This document shows positions 40,202-53,168 of a DNA stretch of 64,000 bases, piece by piece. Position 1 is the stretch's first letter. The number at the start of each line of letters is the position of its first letter. Made by a program: the position numbers and the translations under genes. The stretch lies in contig CM062379.1 in NCBI GenBank assembly GCA_031310005.1, forward strand, positions 3,720,001-3,784,000, in the 5' to 3' direction. The DNA is from Dactylellina haptotyla. Lineage: Eukaryota; Ascomycota; Orbiliomycetes; Orbiliales; Orbiliaceae. Under the pieces are notes generated by a model. The model was not told the origin of the DNA. It saw only the letters and a list, made by a program, of their open reading frames with translations, and did not search any database.

Positions 40202-41295
40202 CCAGGAACAGGAAAAAGGGAGCTGCATCTCTAAAAAGAGCAGACCGGCAATCCAATGTGCCGTGCCCGCCTGGTGGGGGGTCGTTTTCTTTAAAGCCTT
40301 TCCTTTCACAGGCTCGCATATGCGAGAGCCTCGTGCTGACCGAGAGTCATAGTATGCAGGGTTAATGCGGTGGAAATTAAAAGATGCTTAGGAGACGCAT
40401 TGATTTCATCATGAAATGGTATCAGACCTCCAATCGTTGTTTACGAGTTTTCCGTCTTTTTGATTGTGATATTTAAGATTGCAGCGCTTTGGTGTCGTTG
40501 TCTGGTTGGTTGCACATGAATGCTGCATATTGTGGTAATTTGTTGCTTGCAACGCGGATTTCAACCTCAAGCATATTTATTGAGTGGAACTAGGTTATCT
40601 ATTATTAAACTTTCATTTACGTGCATATCGTGATTTCATTAACTCAATTCTATTGTTTATTTATCGTTACTATTTCAACCAAAAATACTGTTTATTTGCC
40701 GTTTCTAGATCCCGTAGCATGCCAGAGGTCTTGTGTAGAAGGTATCGAATCCTGGGTCCTAGCTTGGACCGAATTTGGTTTCCGCACGAGAGTGGCACGG
40801 CAGGCAGGTACCTGTACTAAAATATTTGCAACGGAATGACCTTGGAAAAGAGGTCAAATGACAATATATCCCGATGATTCGGTTTACGAACTAACTAACT
40901 ACATATCTCATCGAGCGATGAATTCAGCAATGATTCCTTTCGGCCGCTTCGAATTTTTTTTATTTGTCACGTTCAGTAATATGAAATTTTGGGCTACAAA
41001 GCAAAGTTGAAGGAACTCCGCCTTTTTCAGAAAGTTAATCATATGAAAGAGCGAGTGGGAATTCACCGATTTCTAAAAAATTTTAACGAAGCAAAAATAT
41101 TTTTTGGCTTCAAATTGATACCGTCGTTCTAAGTATCTATTACCAATAGCTTCCCGAGACTGGATATGTTACATATAATGTCGCTATGTACAGACACGAG
41201 CTCCATGCCTTCAATTTTTAAAACAGAAGATCGAAGCCATAAACGTCCCAAACGTTAACGCCTAACCATATTCCGTAAAAGTCATCCCATCACGC

Positions 41296-44200
41296 TCAAT
41301 TCTCTCTATCACCTAACATCCCCGAACTCTGACTTGTACTCCTCCTATCACCGCTAAAGATACTCGCACTACTTCTATTCCCCGTCAACGTGCTGATGCT
41401 ACTTGTACTCGCATTCCCACTGCTGATACTCCCCAGCGCCAACATCGCCGGACTAACCGGATCCCTCATCCCAGGACTAGTATTACCATACATCAACCCC
41501 CCACCCGGAATGCTCGGAATGATCCCACCGCTGCCCACGCCAATGATTGTAGGTCCCAGCGGCGCACTCGCCGCTCCGCTGAGCGGACCGACATGCGGCG
41601 TAGGCGGGATGGTAGTAACACTCTTGGTATCCACTTCGTCGTAGAGAGCTTGCAGTTTCTCCGGATCCTTGCAGAAGCTTATGACTTCCTCTTTGATCAT
41701 TTCAGCGGTGATGTATGTCTGCTGGGATGCCATCATCGGGTTGAACCCGGACGAGGACATGAGGGATGATGCCGGCGCGTGCGGGAAGGTAGAGCCCATG
41801 AACATTCCTCCTCCTGCGCCGCCTCCAGCGCTACCCCCAGCGCCGTTGTTCACTCCGCGTAGGTTTCTGTCGTTCCTGTCTGCATTACTGTTGTCGAATT
41901 TGCTTGGGTCGGTCACCCCCCGCTGAGAATACATTCGGTTCGCGAGGAGTAAGAAATCCCCTAAGTCTGTGATCTGGGCGAAAACCACGCCACTACGGTG
42001 GATGTATTGCGAATAGCGGTAGTTCGGTGTACCCCAAGAATATGTCACTTCCACATCTTGTGGGAAATTTCGGGTAGCTTCAAGGTCGAGCACGAAATTA
42101 AATTTCTTGAGAATGGCTTCATGGTAAGAGAATCTATCGTGAAACAATGTGGTAAACGAGGTAGTCGAGGATTCCATATTGGGATGATTCGGTGGTGGAA
42201 TACAAAGACGAGCAATCGTAGGTGTTCTAAACGGGTCGCTCGCAGTGATCGCGCAAACTTCATCTATCGGCGCTTCGACGAGTTTCAGTCCATACCGATT
42301 GACTGTTTTCGCCCACGTAGAGAGTGCATCATCTATGAGCTTGGCGGTGACGTTTAGCCATTCAATGCGGATGTGATAGCAGTTCTCAGGATTGTGAACC
42401 CTGTCGTAGTGCAAGTTGACAATCTCGGGACGGTAAGATTTCTTGCCCGAGTCTATATTATACTTCATGACCTTGCTGAGAGCAACTCGGGTTTTCTGCT
42501 TCGGTGTCTGAATGCTAGAGGATGAATCCGTACCGCCATTGTAGTATATGTCTCCAATGATCGAGTTTGATCTTGCACGACTTAGTGATCCGGGTATCGT
42601 ATCGGGCGGATCGGTGATGTTGCTATAGGGCTTCGAACTTCGGCCGCCAAACCATCCACCGCTTCGTGACATTGGTCGGGCAGCGACATATTCACTCTGC
42701 AGCTGATAGAAGAAATTACCATCGCGGAACGCATGTCTTCTCTCAACATGCTGGAAAAGCCCTTCTTTCATCAGATCGTTTCCGTATTCAACTGCCTCTT
42801 CTCGAGTATCCAAATCTTTGAAATTTAAGAGCATCCAAGTTACAAACTCGGATCCGATGAAGCAATTGTAATGGAGCCTTAAATGCCACCGACGATCTTG
42901 AAGACGAATCCCTCTTATACCTTGTAACTCATGAGCTAAAGTATGTAGCCTCATGCCATTTCGTTCAAACATCTCTGATCCCGTAATCAAATGTTGTCGA
43001 CGAGCATTGGTATCAGCCTCGTTAATTGTCGGCAAACTCTCTACTTCTTTGGCGACAACGACAGATGGGTCCGCTGTTTTGAAGATAATCTCAAGAGGAT
43101 TGTCGTCTTTACCCTTCTTGGTTCTCTGGTACCGACGCTCTTCAGGAGGTACGTATCTGTGTCGCTGGAAGATTTGTGTGAGCTTCTGGATGCCCTCTAG
43201 TCGTATTTCTTCGTCGTTAAGGTCTTCCTGAGGGATTCCTGAGATTGCCTGTCGACGTTGCTGGCCTGCTCCAGGAGGCAGGTCAACTGGAATCAATACG
43301 AATCTCGCCCTCCAGAACCGCATTGGTTCCACAAAGTCCTCTTCGTAGCCACCAATATATCTATCCACATAGTTCCAACTATAGTCGTATTGAGGAGGTT
43401 TAAATATCACAGTGAGAGGTTGATATGTAGCAGAATGATGTGTCCGAACAGATGCATTATATCTAATAGGTTGAACTCCGGTTCCTCCGTTCCTCTGTGA
43501 CGCTGGTTTTCGAGTATATCGCTTCACTTCAACGTTGTACTCCTCGTCACATATCAGCTGGTGGATATGTGGCCCCATAGACATATAGACTGATGAACCG
43601 GCCTTTCCCATATAATTCATTGCGAAGATATCAGGTTCTCCGATCCGACTTGCTGTAGCTTCTTGAACTGCTGCACCAACCACTATTTGAAACCCGCGAG
43701 ATAAACGTTGGGATACCATTTCTCTCACGAGTTCCTTGCGGTTTCGGCTAATCTCCTCGACATCGTCGTCGTCGTTTTGAGCGATAACGTAGGGGCTTTC
43801 GGAATACTCATTAGCCAACTGTTCCAGCGTCGGGAAATACTCTGTAGTAAGGGGAAGAGCGGCTGGCGAGCACAGTGATTTCCACTTCATGGTCGATACT
43901 CGAAGCGGACGAGGGAAGACATGTTGCCAACGTCGAAACTGGTTCTTCGGGTTCATTTGCGCTTTCTTAGGATTTGATGGATTTAGGATTGTCAACCAGG
44001 GGAGGATTGAAGAAGCGGGACCGATGTTTGGTGGGACACTCAGCTGCCCCGAGGTCTGGGTCAGATCTAGCCTTGGTGCGGCGAGTCGAGCTTGAGAAGC
44101 GGCTTTTAATGTGTCTATTTGCCCACTTCCCTTTGACAATCTCCCTTCACGTAAAGCAATACCTTGACGTCTCTCTGTCGGACTCAAAGCCATTGCAGAA

Positions 44201-47071
44201 GGGGGTTTAGGCTCTTCCTTTGCTTCTGAAGCGGAATTTCGGATTGCTATTGGTCTGCTAGCCTTTAGATTTCCGGTTGAACCTTCGTTGATAGACTTTC
44301 CGTCTGAGTCTTTGCTATCATTGATAGAAGATTGGCTTACGGAAGCCGTGCTGTTGTTTCGAATATAGAGCTCCGGGGAAAATATGGCATTGGACAAGAA
44401 TCCAGTCGTAGTCGCGGAGAGTGATGTTCTTGCTGTAACAGCAGCTGGCGTGAAACCTCGAGTGAGGATAGGGAAATGAGTTGTATTGCTGGTCGACGCA
44501 CTCGGTGCAGCTTTTGAGGTAGCACCAAATGCTTTAAACCCAGCGGAGATACCTCTTGCAAGCTTTCCTCTATCTAAATTTGAACTAGATTTTGTATCTT
44601 CTTTCGGAGGTAGCGGGAGACCTTTTGGGGCTGGTTTTGGTTCCAATGATTTCTTTTCGTCTGTCGATGTTGCTAGTTCTGCGGTTTCGTTTGGAGATTC
44701 TAAGCTCGGTCTTCTCTCTTTCATTTTTCGGTCAAAATACGCTGGCCCGTTGTTTGGAACGTGAATTCGCCGAGATGTCGTACTTCTAAAGCTTGTGCTT
44801 AGAATGTTCGGGTCTTCTTGCACCATCTCGTCAATTCTCTGTTGGTCTTCAAACACTCTCCGATATGTCGCTTCCTCTTGAACTCTAAGAACATCAGGGA
44901 GAGGCTTGAAGGCACATTCGTCGTATTTTTCCATATACTCTTGCATCACCTTTTCGTGTCTTTTCGCTGCTTCGTTCCGTTTCTTCTCGTCCATGGCGAA
45001 AGTGACACCCTCTTTTCTTTCAAGAATACCCTCTACCGCTTTTCTATCATCATGCCTAGGAATGTCCTCGAGACCGAGGAAGAGAGGGCTTTCGTGGAGG
45101 AAAGGGATGCTAATGTTTGCAACCTCGTTTTCCATCACGCCCATCATCTGAAGCTCGTACATCTTACATCGCGGCTTGAAATTCGAACTTTTCTTCTGCT
45201 TTGCGTGACTTGTCAAACCGGTGGCATTAGACGCCCTGCTTCGCGCGGCTGCTTGCATTCGATGGTGTCGAGATTTTCGCTCCGAAGAATTGGACCAAAA
45301 AGACACATCAATCCAGTGTGGAACGGAATAGAGATATTCATCTCCCAAAACATCCGCCACATATTCTTCCGCTATGCCGCTGTTCAGGGCATCCGCAAGC
45401 TTGCCAGCGATGGTTGCGTTCGACAAGCGTCTTCCTCCGTGTCCGACAGCATCGTAGGAAGTATCACTTCCGCGTTTCCCCGTCTCGTGAAAGGTTCCGG
45501 CTCGAGACCTGGCTGTCATGGGTGATCGTATATCGCTCCCTTTTTGTAGATTCGGGTTTTTGTATCTGAAGAGAGGAGTGCTATGAAGCGGCGGGCGAGA
45601 AAGACAGACGAGATCAATACCGATACCGTTTGCTACAAGATTTTCAGTGGTCATCTGAAGCATTTCATAGTCGACTTCGAAGTGGCCTGTCCCCGGCGTG
45701 ATAATGATGATAGAAATGCCCGTTCTGACCAGGTCTCGGTCGACATGGTCTCGGGAGAATTGATTGCATGCTAGGTTGATAGCTTCAAGAATGTTCCCCT
45801 GGATAGAATTCGAAGGCTCGCCACATATGGCATACGATTCTGGGAATGGGTCATCAGGGTCGGCAGCTGTGCCTGGACTGATCGGCTGCTCGATGGGAGT
45901 ATCCGGCGGAACCTTAGTGGGCTGAACGAGAATGTCCCTAAGGAAGACCGAGAACTCTTTCTTTAACTGGTGGAGAATTACCGTCCAGTCCTCGCTCTCC
46001 CTGTGGGTGACAACTACTCGAAAGAAGTCGCGATATTGAACCGGCTTGCCATAAGTGGTCAAAGCAATATTCTCGTCGCCGGTGTCCATAGCCCCAATCT
46101 TGGTTTCGCCATCGTAGACGATTCTGGTGAAGAGCACGATGCTGACTAAGTGATGTGCGTTCAGTCTCTTCCACCGTTTGAACAACTCGGGTAGAAAGCC
46201 ATTGATCATTTTATTAAAAAGAATGTCGCCTTTGCCCTCGTTTTCAAAATGCCACATCTCCTTTGACATCTGGGCGAAGAGGACGAATCTTGCCGATGAG
46301 GAGCGAAATATCGGCCGAGTCTTAGAAGAGAAATAGGCAGATTGGACCTTTTGACCCCTTATCCATATCCCGTGGATCTGAGCCTTGATGGAACCGACAA
46401 AGTTTATCCGTCGAGAGCTGTAGATGCAATGGCCGGCGAGTTCATTGGCGGCAAGTCTCCACATGTCCGACCTGGCGAGGTATTGGTCGCGGAAGGATAT
46501 CTCGACATGGGATGCTTCGTGGAATGACTTCTCTGCCTACGAATGGAAACATGAATGTTTAGAGAAGAACCGCATACGAATATGAGAACTATTCACACGA
46601 TCCACTTACCAGAGTGAGTTTTACGGTAGTCCGGGGTAGGAGCTTAAATTTGGTGGCAACGTGCTGCGCAACAGATAACTGAAGACCGGACTGCCTTGTC
46701 CGTTCGTCCGGATTCCATTCCGGAATGATAAACAGGTAGTTGGAGTGCTGGCTGTCGGAGTTACTGTCACCGTCCTTACAGGCCTTCCTGTGGTGGCCAT
46801 CTGTATCACTACCAAACGCAGATCCCGGGTGGTGGTGGTGGTGGTCCACGACGGCTTTCAGGGTCGCCAGAGCTTCGTGGGAGCTGGAGTTCGATTTCCA
46901 GGGTGTGAGCTCGACCAAGTCGCCGGGGGAGGCATTTCCGTTGAACAGGTCGAGGTTGAAAATAACCTCCGGCTTTGAGTCGGGCGAGTTCTGGGAGCCA
47001 TGGATCCACAGGTTCACGATGATCGAGTAGACCTTTGGTTTGGAGGGCTCCTGGCTGTAATTGGCCGACAT
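41296..47071 (-). CDS. iml1: Iml1/DEPDC5, SEACIT/GATOR1 subunit
   Basis: Vacuole-associated subunit of the SEACIT (GATOR1) complex, the GAP for Gtr1/RagA that shuts TORC1 down during nitrogen or amino-acid starvation. Two exons, minus strand: 46610-47071 and 41296-46536; the join VKLTL|AEKSFHEASHVEISFRD is in frame; 1900 aa, in the family's range. Seen: N-terminal region up to DQYLARSDMWRLAANELAG (family signature), the conserved core around SYAICGEPSNSIQGNILEAI and YLYSVPHWIDVSFW, disordered Ser-rich middle (about residues 640-900), MGPHIHQLICDEEYNVEVKR, a DEP domain at about 1346-1437 (LHYNCFIGSEFVTWMLLNFK … FQHVERRHAFRDGNFFYQL), and the C-terminal domain (CYHIRIEWLNVTAKLIDDAL). Near residue 92 lies a short His run (DHHHHHP). 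It diverges from rpo41. Confidence 0.96.
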
Positions 47072-47853
47072 GGTGCGCGATGTTTAAATTCGTGGGAAGA
47101 GGCGGCCGTTGTGGCTGGTCGCGCCCCTACGACATGGCGGATCCAGTGATCCCCTCGTTGATTGATTTATGCGTCCAGATATACCGGCTCCGGCAAGTGA
47201 GCGAGGTTCTCAGTCCCGGCGGGCTATCTAAAAGTCGAGTCTACGGACATGCGCGACGTTCGCAGGACGATGGAAGTGGTGGAGGTTGGACTGTATGATA
47301 TCCGGGGAAGAGCACAGGGAAGCTTCGATTCGCGACGCCAATAGCCCGCCAACAGACCAAACCCTGCAGCTCCTCGCAGGACGTCCGGGCGGTGGAAGCG
47401 TGCTGACGAATGGGAGCCCGGGCAGCTTATCGATTGGGCGCACCTGGCGGGCGGTTTCACCTTTTTGGGTGGTGTTTGAAAGTTTTTTAGTTTTGTAGTT
47501 TTTTTCCTGCTAACCTTCGAACAGAATCTGGTCGCCTGCCATTGCACCAACCGCATTCCCATCCGCCCAATTCTTCTCCGTCCTTGTTCTTGTACTGATC
47601 TCGGATGGGAGGGCTTTTCCTGCAGACGGCTGGCTTCATCGATCTTTCTTTCTTACCGATCTCTTTCTCTCAATTTCTTGTTCTGTCTTTTTCTCTGGCT
47701 GCTCGTTCTGCAAGCAGGTAGCCACCCCCCGGCCATACTATCACGACCTACGACCACCAGAAAGAAGAAAATTTTATACAGGAAAATCCCAATCCACGCA
47801 CTCACGTCGGAGCCTCGCATACGGCGGGCAGACCGAGTCTGATATCACCCAGC
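47072..47853. promoter_or_regulatory. Divergent region iml1 / rpo41
   Basis: 780 bp shared upstream region. No ORF is supported. On the rpo41 side (47600-47700) it is strongly pyrimidine-rich (TCTTTCTTTCTTACC, CTTTTTCTCTGG), typical of fungal leaders. Confidence 0.5.
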
Positions 47854-50800
47854 ATGCTCGTCCGACGTTGCGGCCAGCGCCAGTTCCCGCTGCGCTCGAC
47901 AATCCAACAATGTGCCCTTGCCAGGTCGCCTCGATGGCTGTTACCCACCCTCGCAACCACCACCCCACCATCACGACAATTTTCCGCCACCAGATCCGTA
48001 CACCAGTCCGGGTCGAGCTCCAATTCAGCCTCTGTCCCGTCTACGAAGAAAAATGAACGTCCGAGTATATCGTCCGAACGGCACTACAGCACGGCAACCG
48101 ACCTCGGGTCCGTTGAATATCCCAGTGGCGGGGACTTCCCATTCCTGTCCTCAAAGTCGCAAGGTCAACCCTCGAGTACGGGAGCCGGGAAGACCGATGA
48201 TGGCTTCGAGCACGCGCCCACAGATTTCTCATGGCTACAGCTACACGACCCTTCTTCGTATCTTAAATTGAGGACGCCTGAGCTGCCATTGCATCCTCGC
48301 CCGGTAGACGTAGCCAAGGTCCAGGTGGACCCGTTCAGAATTGGTACAGGGAGCCATCGCGAGGATGTTTTGTCGGGGTTTGTCGCCTGCGTCAAGATGA
48401 GAAAACTTGATCGAGCAGAGGTCATGTTGGGACGTCTTCATAAAGATTTCATCGAGTGCACCAGTGTCGAAGAGCAACAGAAAGTATCTCAACAAGAGCT
48501 GGTGGCAAGTCATAATCTCTTCCTGCGGGGCTATCTAGGCCAGGCCAGAGACACAGTCCAAAAACAACAGGTGTCAACTGATGCTGGAGGCGAGGCGGCG
48601 GCTGAAGTCACCGCTGAACAAAGTACAACCACTGAGGTCACCGCCTTGCGAGAGTATAGCATTCGAAAAATAGAAGATTGGTATAACAACCACATGGTTG
48701 CGAAATACAATATTGCGGGTGATGATGTTACGTTTGCAATTCTTCTCGAAGCTGTTACTCTCAGCTCCCAGAGTTCCCCCGAGAAAAAGCAAGCGATCGA
48801 GAGCCTTATATTCAATTGGAGAAAGCAAAATAAAGGAATCCTAGGTGATGTCTTGCGTCATTTGCCAATGCAAGCAATTGATGGTATCAAAACGGTACGC
48901 ACTGTTCATCTCTCTACATGAGGTTTTGTTTTAATATACTAATCACAACGTGACCACAGGCTCATAAAATCACAGCTCAAGACCTACATCCAGAGCAGGT
49001 GGGAATTTTAACCGGATACATCAAACCCGAGCTCGAAGAAGTCATGGCTACCCAAATCAAAGGCCTTTCCCTCGCCGCCGTCAAACAGTCCCTCCAATCT
49101 TTCGCTGATCACAGTGTCGAAAAATACCAACCGGTTTTCCATTCCGAAGAAGAAAGAGAGCAATACGCAATTGACCGCCAGCAAGTTCTTGAGCAGGACG
49201 CATACGATGCTGCTATCAGCCGATGGCGCGCCGACGCCGAGAGCCAAGACGCAAGTGTTAAAGCACACAACCCCGCAATAAACCCGCTTCTGCATCAATG
49301 GCTGTTGGCGATGGTTCCGCTTATCAAACAAGAGCTAAAATATGTAGAAGAGGCCGAACGTGCCCCGGAGAAACCTGCAAATTTCGAGAGATGTCAATAT
49401 GGCCCTTACCTGCGACTGGTGGCTCCAGAGAAACTTGCTGGTATTACAATCACAAACATCGTCAAACTAGCTTCAGGGTGGCGTGACTCCACAGCGATGA
49501 AGGCATCTGCTGCTATCATATCCATTGGTCGAAATGTAGAGCACGAGTTCATTTCCCAGCAGCTGAAGAAGTCTTTTGACACCAAAGTTGGCGACCCAGG
49601 CTACTATCAAAAGAAGGCTCTTCAAAAACAACTGGCCGACGCCAAGAGTGAGAAAGACCTCACAATGTTAATGTATCGCCAACAACGAAGAGCTGAACTG
49701 GCGCAGGATGGGTCTGGTTTGATTTTGGACGAGCGGTGGTCTCAGCCTGTAAGGGCCAAAATTGGTTCGGTTTTAGCGTCTTTGCTATTCCAATGCGCCA
49801 AAGTCAGAGTTAAACCCACCAATTCAAAAGCCCTGGCACTAAAAAAGGTTGACAAAGACATGACTATCGAACAACCGGCTCTATTCCATGGATATCAATT
49901 TATCGCTGGAAAGAAAGTCGGCGTTATCAAGCTCCATGAAGAATTCTCCAATATGCTGATGACGGAACCGCTCAAAGGAACCACATTAGCGAAGCAACTC
50001 CCAATGATCGCCAAACCTCGCCCGTGGTGCGCTTGGAACGATGGTGGATATTATTTCACACCGTGTCGCATGGTGAGAGTGAAAGATTCTCTAGAACAGT
50101 CGATGTACATCAAGGAAGCTTCAAAACAAGGAAATCTGGACCGATTATTCGCTGGTCTAGATGTCCTTGGATCAACAGCCTGGAACATCAACCAAAAAGT
50201 TTTCGATGTTATCCTTCAGGTCTGGAATACCGGCGAGACCTTCGCCGACATCCCACCTTCCACCGAGAAGGATCTCAAACTACCTGATCCACCAAGTCCT
50301 GATGCAGATTCGCAAACCAAAGCCGCCTGGAAAATGTGCTACCAAGAAGCCGCTTTAGCCCGAAAGAACCACCACAGTCAAAGATGCGATGTTAACTTCA
50401 AGTTGGAAATAGCAAGAGCCGTATGTTTCACCATTTTATTGAATACACTTTGACTTCCACTAATATTCTTTTCTAGTTCTACAACGAGAAATTCTATTTC
50501 CCACACAATGTTGACTTTAGAGGCCGCGCCTACGCCATGCCCCCGCATTTGAACCATATTGGTAATGATCTCTGTCGTGGTCTCCTCAAGTTTGCGGAGA
50601 GGAAGCCACTCGGAGTCGATGGTTTGAGATGGCTAAAGATCCATCTTTCCAATCTTTGCGGCTTTGACAAAGCTAGTTTGTCCGCTCGTGAGGAATGGGC
50701 TAATAATCATATCGAAGATATTTTCGATTCTGCACGAGACCCTCTCGGTGTACGTATTTCCTCAAACCCGCTTTCGAAATCGAAAACTCGCTAACTGATA

Positions 50801-52472
50801 GCTCTAGGGGAAACGATGGTGGTTGGAGTCGGAAGATCCATGGCAGACACTCGCTACCTGTATGGAGCTGGAGGAGGCCTTGAACTCTCCAGATCCTACC
50901 AAGTTTGAATCTAACATGCCAGTCCATCAGGACGGTACTTGTAACGGCTTGCAGCACTACGCGGCGTTAGGAGGTGACAAGGCTGGAGCGAAGCAAGTCA
51001 ATTTGGAACCGTCTGATAAACCCCAGGACGTCTACACTGGTGTTGCAGACCTCGTCAACGAAGCGGTCGCCAAAGACGCGCAGGCTGGAGTTCCAGAAGC
51101 TCAGGAGCTTCTTGGACATATCAACAGAAAAGTCGTGAAGCAAACTGTCATGACAAACGTTTATGGAGTCACATTCATTGGTGCTAAGGCCCAAGTTAAA
51201 AACAGACTGGTTGAGAAGGGCATCTTCCCAAGGGACCGGGTCAACAGACTTGCCATTTATCTCACAAAAAAGATCTTTTCTTCCCTGCAAACCATGTTTA
51301 CGGGTGCTCACTTGATCCAGCAATGGTTCGGTGAGTGCGCGAAGCGTATCAGTCGATCTGTTAGTCCCTCGCAATACGAATCTCTAAGCATGCACTACGA
51401 CGGTTCAATCCCAACCACGAGTCGTCAAGCGCATACGAAGGAACGAGGAAAGGCGGAATTCATGACATCCGTCGTTTGGACCACCCCGTTAGGATTGCCT
51501 GTTGTCCAACCATACCGACACGAGGCGACCGTCGCAGTGAAGACAAATCTACAACAGATTACTATAGTTGATACTTCCATCATCAACCAGGTCAACTCGC
51601 GTAGACAAATGGCCGCCTTCCCACCTAACTATATTCATTCCCTCGATGCGACTCACATGTTATTGTCCGCCATCGCCTCGAAACAGGCCGGATTAACTTT
51701 TGCAGCTGTCCACGATTCTTTCTGGACCCACCCTTGTCACGTCGATACGATGAGCAGAGTGCTCCGTGATGCGTTCGTCAGTCTACACTCTGAGAATCTC
51801 GTGCAGAAGCTTAGGGATGAATTCATCCTTCGTTATAAAGGACACAAGACTCTGGTTGTTATTCCCAGCACACATGCGGCTGCGAAGGCAATTACAAAGC
51901 ATCGCCAGGGAATCTCTCCCGAAGTAACCGCGAAGAGACTTGCCGCCGAAGGCAAAGTAGCCAAGCAGGAACTCAGGAAGAACGGCGCCCCGTTGACCAG
52001 AAAGAAGATTACCTTGACTGCCATCGACGATCTTATGAGGGAACTCGAGAGGGACAAACTTCTTGCCAGCGAAGATCCGGAAGAGCGTAAGAAGGGAGAA
52101 GAGATGATCACCGCAGCTTCCATATACGCATCGCACGGTCTTACCCCAGACCATGACTACGATATTGTGGAGAGCGCGGGTTTCGGAGAGGAGCTGTCCA
52201 GCGGGGGTGGCTCGATAGAATTAGAAGGCAGAACGAAAGAGAAGAAGGGCTCAGAGGAAGAGGAGGAAGAAAAGCTCATGGCCGAGCTGGCGCAACAAGG
52301 TGACGATGTCGAAGGAGCGGCGGATAAATCTGATGACCAGTTGAAGAGGAAAAAGCGCAAGGTGCTAGGTCCTCGAGTTTACGTCTGGGTTGACTTGCAG
52401 TTCCCTGAAGTTCCCGCCAAAGGAGAATTCGACGTGAGCAGATTGAAGCAGAGCAAGTATTTCTTTTCTTAA
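47854..52472 (+). CDS. rpo41: Mitochondrial phage-type RNA polymerase Rpo41
   Basis: Single-subunit T7-like polymerase transcribing mitochondrial DNA. Four exons: 47854-48894, 48960-50420, 50477-50749, 50808-52472; all joins in frame; 1479 aa. Seen: presequence ([20 protein letters not shown] … [10 protein letters not shown]) with a probable cleavage near the FSAT motif; N-terminal extension; palm motif [20 protein letters not shown] near residue 966; the fingers signature [20 protein letters not shown]; motif [17 protein letters not shown] near 1227; and the C-terminal end [11 protein letters not shown]. All catalytic residues (the two Asp in motifs A and C, the Lys/Tyr of the fingers helix) are present. 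An insert of about 170 charged residues ([20 protein letters not shown] … [16 protein letters not shown]) interrupts the C-terminal palm before [13 protein letters not shown]; fungal enzymes often carry additions here. Confidence 0.97.
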
Positions 52473-53168
52473 AGGACACCATCCTCCTCCTCCACTCCCT
52501 GGGAAAGCATATAAATTTTAACGGCGTCAAATATTGGGTTGTGAAAAGAAAATTCTTTGGTTTTATAGATTGGCTTACACATGTAAATGCCGGCCAATCT
52601 CATCATTATTCGGCGTTTCTATTAAATTGGGGCATTGAATATTCTTTTTTCTTTTTCGTTTTCTTTTATACCTCGACAGGCAAAGGACGGCGGGGATACC
52701 CTGCCCTAGCTAGTAGAGGGGAAAGACTTATTCTATTGTATATATCTACATTTTTCTCCTTTTTTTATATCTTATATTGTTTAGGGGACCAGTCTGATAG
52801 TCACAAGTTATAGAGCAGGCTGGAGATGGTCCATGGCCACGGATCCAATTGTATATACTGTACGATAATTGTGTATAAGCATTTAGAACGAAGCGGTAGA
52901 ATTCAAACGAGCTCGCGCTAAATACATACCTAACGATCCTAAGATCATATTGAACCTTATAAGTCGAACAATATCCACATTTGGGCTCTTTGAAGTTTGT
53001 CTGGAGGTGAGGTTTCGATGTCATCCCGATTAGGAAATCGTGACGAGACGCCATCTGAACTGGGTTTCGCCTACAAGAAAAAATATTCGAGCTTCTTGCG
53101 ACTCAAACCCTCAGCGAAACCACAGCTTCTGCGCCAGAGCATAACATCCTCCACAAACGAACCCCGCA
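52473..53168. other. Intergenic spacer rpo41 / esf1
   Basis: rpo41 3' flank (T-rich 52620-52790) and esf1 upstream region (52900-53168). No coding region seen. Confidence 0.6.

Larger units (their letters stand above)
34233..41295. other. 7 kb gene desert between lst4 and iml1
   Basis: No ORF with recognisable protein features on either strand. It is bounded by the lst4 start codon (left) and the iml1 stop codon (right). 34.25-36.2 kb is pyrimidine/purine-biased and probably leader and promoter of lst4, with a (GGA)n repeat at 35553-35587. 36.4-39.8 kb is mixed, with AT-rich islands (37.9-38.25 kb). 39.96-40.2 kb looks like a small plus-strand promoter plus transcript (separate entries). 40.4-41.3 kb is AT-rich 3' flank of iml1. 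No inverted or direct terminal repeats and no transposase-like ORF were noticed. Confidence 0.55.

Noticed and set aside
40738-40760. GGTATCGAATCCTGGGTCC resembling a tRNA T-arm
   Set aside because: No matching acceptor stem, anticodon arm or D-arm could be placed around it; the same kind of TCGAATCC string also occurs inside coding exons.
34233-41295. A transposon as the cause of the gene desert
   Set aside because: No transposase or reverse-transcriptase-like frame, no terminal repeats seen by eye, no strong RIP-like TA-rich decay across the whole region.
44818-45525. 235-codon plus-strand ORF
   Set aside because: Antisense to the conserved iml1 core; the iml1 reading is continuous and family-matched.
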